Below are positions 60,101 through 64,000 of a stretch of 64,000 bases of DNA, piece after piece. The notes below the pieces were generated by a model. The model was not told the DNA's origin. It saw only the letters and a program-made list of their open reading frames with translations, and made no database searches. The position numbers and the translations under genes are program-made. Source of the stretch: Cafeteria roenbergensis (lineage: Eukaryota > Sar > Bigyra > Bicosoecida > Cafeteriaceae); the NCBI GenBank assembly GCA_008330645.1, contig VLTN01000016.1:434001-498000 (forward strand), in the 5' to 3' direction. Position 1 is the first letter of the stretch; every line of letters starts with the position of its first letter.

Positions 60101-62949
60101 ACGACAGCGTTGTTGGCCTGCCAGACTCGTGGGAGCAACACGGAGCACATCAGCCTCCGCGAGCGCGCGGTGGTTCGGTCGCCTACGACGAAGCAGGCAG
60201 CGACATCGGGGACTGGCAGCTCGCAGGCAGCGAAGGCAGGCACCGCGGCCCAGGGTGGTCATTTGATGATGCCTCCAAAGCAAGACCGCTTGCGGCTGAC
60301 CTTGCTGCCTGCGGCGACAGTGTCTCCGACCCCGCACCATCAATCGGCACGTCTGATCTGGGGACTGAGTGGCGCGATGCCGAGCCTGTGGCGTTGCACA
60401 CAGGCTTCCAAAGCTCGGGCCTGGGCTCGGAGTGGTCGGCGGGGGGTGGTTCTCCAGACAGCCTGGCAGCAGCAGCGACGCCAAGAGGGGCGGCAGGCCT
60501 CGACCTGGCGCTCCAAGCGTCTTCGCACAGCGGCCCGCCCACCGAGCCAAGTGGCGCAGCGGGGCCAGAGAGAGGGTGGCAGGCGCCCGAGAGCCCGTCT
60601 GCGGCGGCATTGAGCGTGCTGCCGCCGCTGCCTCCGGGCTGGAAGTGGTCCAGTCGCCAGCAGCACCGCGTTCCTGACCCGCAGGCTCGAGGCGTCGCCT
60701 TGTCGGTCGCGTTCGAGCCGAGCTTCGGTTGGGGCAAGCTGTTTCAGAAGCACCAGGAGGTGCTGGAAGCCATGGCCACCCCAGGGGTTGACCCTTCTGA
60801 GATGCTGGTGTCATTGCTTGGCGAAGCTCGGACCTCGCTTGGCCGCTCCAAGCAGGAGCGAAGTATGGTGGAGCCGGTTTCGAGACTGCTCCGGGAGAGC
60901 GGCACGCAAATGAAGGGCATGGATGTGCTGGCCTCCCTCAGCGGGCTCCGTCGTGCGCGAATGCTGCTGCGCGAGGTGTTCGCCAGCGCGCCAGCCGGGA
61001 TGTTCCCGGAACTGCAGCTGAACGACTCGTGGACAGGCTCAACTTGGGCCGACGGGTGGCGCTTCTTCACCATTCGGGTGCCGCCACTGGAGAACTCCCC
61101 CACCCTAGAAGTCTCGGTGATCCCCGCCACATGCGCTCGTGCGTCGACAAGCGCGCCAGACGGCCAAGACGCACTGGAGCGACGGCTGTGCGCGCAATCA
61201 GTCATCTGGCTTTCATCCCAGGTGCTCCCGACTCCAGCTGACTACGAAAAGCGGTCGGCGATGTTCGGCCATGGGATGAGCCGCGTCGTCGTCTCTTCCA
61301 CGGACGAGTGCTACATCCATTCCGCCCTCGAAGGCCCGACGGCCGACTGCTATTTTGTGGCTGTGTGGGTGGACTCTAACGACCCCACCCCCATCCAAGT
61401 AGCCACGCGGACGTGGACGCGCCCAGCGGCTGCACTTGGGGAGTTCGTCTCGGTCTCGCCCGATGAAGCCGCTGCCAAGGCTGCTGCAAGCCAAGTCGCC
61501 GAGCAGCTTGATTCCTCGGAGCCAGACCGTCGAAGCGGCGGAGACTCCAAGAAGTGGGACCGGTTCCTTCAAATCGTCGACCGTATCACGCGCATGTCTG
61601 CCCAGCGAGACCTGCCCCCCACAGGAGGGGAGGCCCGCGGAGGCGACTCAAGCACCGACAGCGAGAGCTCAGGAGTGAGCTTCCTGGACGAGGGAGTTCG
61701 CTCCACTGACCACGAGGGCCATGCTGCCTACGAGAATCGCCGCCAGCGGAGGCGAGACCGGCGTGCAGCACGCTGGCTCCGGAAGCGAGCGCGAGAGGCG
61801 ATGGCCGAGCAAGCCCAGGCAGCGTACCAGGAGGCAATCGGAAAGCGGAGCCGCAGGCTGCCGTTCGATCTCGGCGCAGCGGCGTCGTCCGTTGCCAAGG
61901 CACGAAAGCGAGCTGAAGTCGCATGTGCCCGGGCGCTGAAGCGCTCCAAGCTGGTCAAGGACGAGGGTCTTGACTCCGTTGACGGGCCCAAGCTCACAGA
62001 GCGTGAGAGGCAGCGGGCGGCAGAGGCGGCAGCAGACGATGCCGCGCTCGCTGCAGCTGAAGCGCTCGGCAAAGTCGACAGGTCATCCCAGGCTGCAAAC
62101 GAGCGGACACTGGCGCTTCTTGACGAGCCGGAGTTTGCGCCAGAGCCAGACCCGTCCAGCGAGGTGTACCAGCCGCACTTCGCTCTCAGCCTTGGGCTGG
62201 ACGCGGGGGTGGAGCTCCTTCTGGGGGACAACCCCTCCATGGCAGACCTTGACGTGATTCGCAAAGTGCGCGAGACGGCGCTCAGGCGTGGCGAGGGAGA
62301 GGCCGACATTCTGTCTCGGCGAGTCGAGCACGCTGCCGCCTCCCTTGACCTGCTGCTTCGAGCGACGAAGGTTGCGACAGTCCCCCTTGTGGACTCCACT
62401 CCCGCCGCAGCCGGAAGGCCTGCCCGTGCGACAGCCAAGGCGGCGGCTGCCAGGCTCACCCGCGCAGTGGCTGGGGGGAAAACCCTCGGAGCCGCGATCG
62501 ACGCGGGCCTGGACCGCCGAGCCAACGTTGCCGCTGCGGCCAAAGAGCAGCGCCTCAAGGCGGAGATGCGCCAGTACCGCCAGTCAGTCAGGGTGGCCAA
62601 GCGAGAACTCCGCAAGTCAGCCAGGCGCGCTCGTCGCGCAGCTCGCTCGAACAGTGGGCGCGACGACACCTGTGCTCCGCGTGGTGCAGACGAGCCGTCG
62701 GGAGCCGCGGCATCACGCCTTGCGGCTCGGCTGGGTCGGGCCCGACGCGACAGCGAGGGGGAAGCTGCAGGCGAGGAGAAGCAGGCTTCAGCAGGCATGG
62801 CGGTCGAGGCTCCGCCGAGGGCACCTCCCCAAGTTGCCAAGCCGCACGACTGGCTGACTCCGGTGAGCCTGGTTCATCCGCGGATGGCTGTGATCAAGCT
62901 GCCCCGACTAGGCGCATCGCACACGGCTTCAGAATCCGCAGTTTCGTAG
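57190..62949 (+). CDS. Large protein of unknown function (1919 aa)
   Basis: A single open frame with ATG at 57190 (MSAAETGPWFPSPLRRR). I do not recognise it. Residues 1-290 are basic then acidic and disordered. Residues about 300-770 look ordered, with alternating strands (DHPILNVSWLRHGIEDSVP, LRLHCVISGGYMKGEDRLL) and a basic helix that could bind calmodulin (LATRKLQKVIAVRRAERVL). After a disordered linker, a second ordered region at about 1150-1430 has WTGSTWADGWRFFTIRVPP and CYIHSALEGPTADCYFVAVW. The last 400 residues are Arg/Ala/Glu coiled coil with many basic patches. There is no signal peptide or membrane span. Continuous coding without introns over 5.7 kb and the conserved-looking islands support a real gene. 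A cytoskeletal role is only a guess. Confidence 0.65.
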   Translation: MSAAETGPWFPSPLRRRPEPRLLSPLPAMPQSTASPHKHKRAGSGSGGASPSRLPRHFRTAPSRAPAPLGRTRPSGMEEHTARHPPQVSQGSQPRTSPPSSPLRAGLTSRREMPLVTGRKSDSSWRSGRLGAQALAVVDGFDVMDTSTLSIPELQAILRNLPDPTGPAGRAGRRAHTTAGSRRPGVPRLSDRPWIRWHVLQPKKGGSKAVDASARGDAKEAPWDSTLSEEPSEAEAFTLPPADSLLPGGHGAGGRQQGSTEGGGGRSGGESEGSSGAGRSEFEGSDGLGDGKEHGVGLTEEEMVVEEAFRTGKGLWKLLARRIKIIGRLMNLGKSARFVPLDHPILNVSWLRHGIEDSVPIRCILRPPDGDALARVGPGPLFVRAATRRGFRFQTDALSLDIPDTGKPLPQFGSNGACAQMLAAAEVAYQPGPGRGCCDITATWDGPALVRGARHAASSKFCFSATVGKQPLKACRTVLVPINVGAPGHATGVAGAKTMVRVTPLAPRVPFNPKRSTALGFKFEEVDLDDLAMVLHDETLLGSLDLDGRNTTDSLRLHCVISGGYMKGEDRLLLLATAAEAENAVENYRVSWNTEDGVLTIAPKSNKLTLPELLGILPRVAFANSRGIVLEVGERVVEARLVDPIVVRCNNAAAPAMQDLCDAERQLLLKTTIERRTGVISMKVARLYADADAGKTAKASSEQLKMRHARKAMLATLGDFRDAHYDLATRKLQKVIAVRRAERVLRMQFLPLVRPILFAIRMRLAAAAKEKEQAEQTRLDEQRERATSGQVPPRSADSHQSRPAVGGRQDVPRGKAGEPSSAGSSDPAPHLLRRKVRDVAGEGIVPGARARPSTTGLSGGTVDIPAGHPSIKALEGGHAESPGASGVAANVRSAGRGTTASAALTDAFRISSEDDGHRSATSSRQALMRRPAQDDEPAGAGTDQAPAQLGGLPGPAPAGGEPLWPAGHGKYDSVVGLPDSWEQHGAHQPPRARGGSVAYDEAGSDIGDWQLAGSEGRHRGPGWSFDDASKARPLAADLAACGDSVSDPAPSIGTSDLGTEWRDAEPVALHTGFQSSGLGSEWSAGGGSPDSLAAAATPRGAAGLDLALQASSHSGPPTEPSGAAGPERGWQAPESPSAAALSVLPPLPPGWKWSSRQQHRVPDPQARGVALSVAFEPSFGWGKLFQKHQEVLEAMATPGVDPSEMLVSLLGEARTSLGRSKQERSMVEPVSRLLRESGTQMKGMDVLASLSGLRRARMLLREVFASAPAGMFPELQLNDSWTGSTWADGWRFFTIRVPPLENSPTLEVSVIPATCARASTSAPDGQDALERRLCAQSVIWLSSQVLPTPADYEKRSAMFGHGMSRVVVSSTDECYIHSALEGPTADCYFVAVWVDSNDPTPIQVATRTWTRPAAALGEFVSVSPDEAAAKAAASQVAEQLDSSEPDRRSGGDSKKWDRFLQIVDRITRMSAQRDLPPTGGEARGGDSSTDSESSGVSFLDEGVRSTDHEGHAAYENRRQRRRDRRAARWLRKRAREAMAEQAQAAYQEAIGKRSRRLPFDLGAAASSVAKARKRAEVACARALKRSKLVKDEGLDSVDGPKLTERERQRAAEAAADDAALAAAEALGKVDRSSQAANERTLALLDEPEFAPEPDPSSEVYQPHFALSLGLDAGVELLLGDNPSMADLDVIRKVRETALRRGEGEADILSRRVEHAAASLDLLLRATKVATVPLVDSTPAAAGRPARATAKAAAARLTRAVAGGKTLGAAIDAGLDRRANVAAAAKEQRLKAEMRQYRQSVRVAKRELRKSARRARRAARSNSGRDDTCAPRGADEPSGAAASRLAARLGRARRDSEGEAAGEEKQASAGMAVEAPPRAPPQVAKPHDWLTPVSLVHPRMAVIKLPRLGASHTASESAVS

Positions 62950-63283
62950 TCCCGACATGAGTTTGGCACGTGGGTGCAATAAATGCCTGCGGCCACGAGC
63001 GCGTGCAATGGAGCCCACCGAACCCGCCCTAAGGGTGAGCGGTTTCTCCAGTCAGTCGCATGTCTCGCAATTCCGTCCACAGCGCTCGCTGGGGTTCGCG
63101 GACAGGCCAACCTTCCAACAGGAGGCCCGCAATGTCCCCGACGAAGGCTGTGCGGCGGTTCGAACGTCGCTATGCACGTCTCTTGTCCGGCACTGGAGTC
63201 GCAGCCGGCGGCGAGTGGGTCACAGCTCTGCTGCCACTCAATCGAGCCAGGGTACAGCGGCATCGCGCACTGTGGTGGACTGG
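62950..63283. other. Intergenic region before glucosidase I
   Basis: About 330 bases containing the AATAAA at 62978 for the upstream gene, and presumably the promoter of the glucosidase gene. No exon is supported here. Confidence 0.4.
62978..62983 (+). terminator. Putative polyadenylation signal AATAAA
   Basis: A canonical AATAAA lies 29 bases after the stop of the 1919-residue gene. In so GC-rich a sequence a chance match is uncommon, but it is close to the stop and use is not proven. Confidence 0.45.
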
Positions 63284-64000
63284 ATGCGCAGCGCCCTGGC
63301 AGCAGTGGCAGCGTTGCTGGCCCTGGCCGCGCGGCCAGGGCTGGCGGAGCCGAGCTGGCTTCCCAAGCCAAACTTGTACATGGGCATCAAAACAGCCGAC
63401 ATTCCAGCCGTGGAGGTGAGCGCTTCACCGGACGAGCCCGGCCCAGACCCGCCCCCTTACAACAGGAGCACAGGGGGGTCCAGGAATGTCCCTTGTGATG
63501 GGCAGTACAGACTGGAGGGTCCTCCCGCTGGCTGCAACGCCCACGTTTGCAGTCTACGTGGCAAACCCGCGCACGGGTCCGGCGCGCCGCTGCTCGTGCC
63601 GACTGCACTCGCCGCCCCCTCCCTCTGCCTGGAGTGGGACTCTGTTTCTGGCCCGCAGGTGAGCGTTGCGTGGGTGCAGGGCGGATCGGAGCGCTACTTG
63701 CGCCACCAGGCCAAGAACGAGGACGGCACGTCCAATTGGGGGTGGGGACGCCACGACGGCCGCGGCTTCGGAGTTTCGAACATCACCGACCGCCACAACA
63801 ACTTCGTGAGACCTTGCTTGCCTTTCACCGCTTGAAGCGCGGACGCCGCTGCCGCGCTCAGGGCCTGGTCGCAAGGCGCATCGAGCAGCGGCTGTCGCAG
63901 AGAACTGGGAGCCTGTTGTCCTGGAGACGCCCCGCCTCTCGCAGGCTGGCACGATGGCGTACATGGCCGACAACGCGGAGGACGCGGCGACGCGGTCCGG
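63284..64000 (+). CDS. MOGS: Mannosyl-oligosaccharide glucosidase (ER glucosidase I), 5' exons; runs off the window
   Basis: Exon 1 is 63284..63415: a signal peptide or anchor (MRSALAAVAALLALAARPG) then WLPKPNLYMGIKTADIP. Exon 2 is 63659..63805: SVAWVQGGSERYLRHQAKN, then NWGWGRHDGRGFGVSNITD. Donors are GTGAGC and GTGAGA; joins are phase 0. This follows the glucosidase I start: RPNLYFG-R...GLMW...LRH-C-Q-D-L--YGW--HDGR-FG-Q-I-D. The enzyme removes the terminal glucose from Glc3Man9GlcNAc2 on new glycoproteins in the ER. A further in-frame segment from about 63903 (NWEPVVLETPRL) may be exon 3, but I could not match it to the family. The GH63 catalytic domain is outside the window. Confidence 0.8.

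Noticed and set aside
1-64000. tRNA, rRNA, CRISPR, or virus-derived elements
   Set aside because: I looked for tRNA-like arms, rRNA blocks, spaced repeats and AT-rich inserted islands and found none; composition is uniformly GC-rich across the window.
63903-64000. Segment NWEPVVLETPRLSQ as glucosidase I exon 3
   Set aside because: In phase and plausible as coding, but it does not match the family at this point, so it is mentioned only as a possibility.

Overview
This is a GC-rich stretch (roughly two thirds or more G+C by eye) of nuclear DNA from a eukaryotic protist. Genes carry short spliceosomal introns of about 80-500 nt with strong GTGAG/GTAAG donors and C/T-rich ...CAG acceptors. Gene spacing is tight, with many head-to-head pairs. 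The proteins are eukaryote-specific: TFIIH p52, FAN1, DSCC1, TBC1D31, COMMD4, METTL13, ER glucosidase I, and an FHA/SAP chromatin protein. TBC1D31 and COMMD4 would suit a ciliated cell. No plastid gene is evident. A heterotrophic or algal flagellate with a very GC-rich genome (for example a bicosoecid or other stramenopile) is my guess from style and content only, not a demonstrated assignment.

Layout. 1-514 (-): 5' part of DSCC1. 1013-6805 (-): a 1930-residue, mostly disordered protein of unknown function. 6854-13788: a recent head-to-tail triplication of a ~2.3 kb unit, each carrying one type II membrane glycosyltransferase-like gene on +; the middle copy has a 1-bp frame break. 14102-17109 (+): TFIIH p52/Tfb2 in five exons. 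17334-18053 (+): a small three-exon protein with an N-myristoylation signal. 18406-24666 (-): a giant FAN1 nuclease. 24991-25878 (-): a two-exon coiled-coil protein. 26138-33022 (-): TBC1D31-like WD40/TBC/coiled-coil protein. 33717-35208 (+): secreted protein with very strong codon bias. 35563-~37124 (-): RCC1 seven-repeat propeller. 37449-39582 (+): MFS sugar transporter, four exons. 39835-43374 (-): GT41 (O-GlcNAc-transferase-like) protein with a signal peptide. 43965-49933 (+): 1856-residue FHA + PP1-docking-like + SAP-like chromatin protein. 50137-53348 (-): METTL13-like double methyltransferase. 53941-54366 (-) and 54563-55582 (+): a divergent pair, a small membrane protein and an ER thioredoxin-fold protein. 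55703-56932 (-): COMMD4. 57190-62949 (+): 1919-residue unknown. 63284-64000 (+): 5' exons of glucosidase I (MOGS/GCS1), running off the window.

Themes. Several genes serve genome maintenance and chromatin (DSCC1, FAN1, TFIIH p52, the FHA/SAP protein, possibly RCC1). Several serve the secretory pathway and glycosylation (three glycosyltransferases, the GT41 protein, glucosidase I, the thioredoxin-fold protein, the secreted protein). I see no operons and no sign that neighbours are functionally grouped apart from the tandem array and divergent promoter sharing. I saw no tRNA, rRNA, CRISPR, virus-like or transposon sequence. Splice joins given below were worked out by reading-frame continuity and family resemblance, without transcripts.
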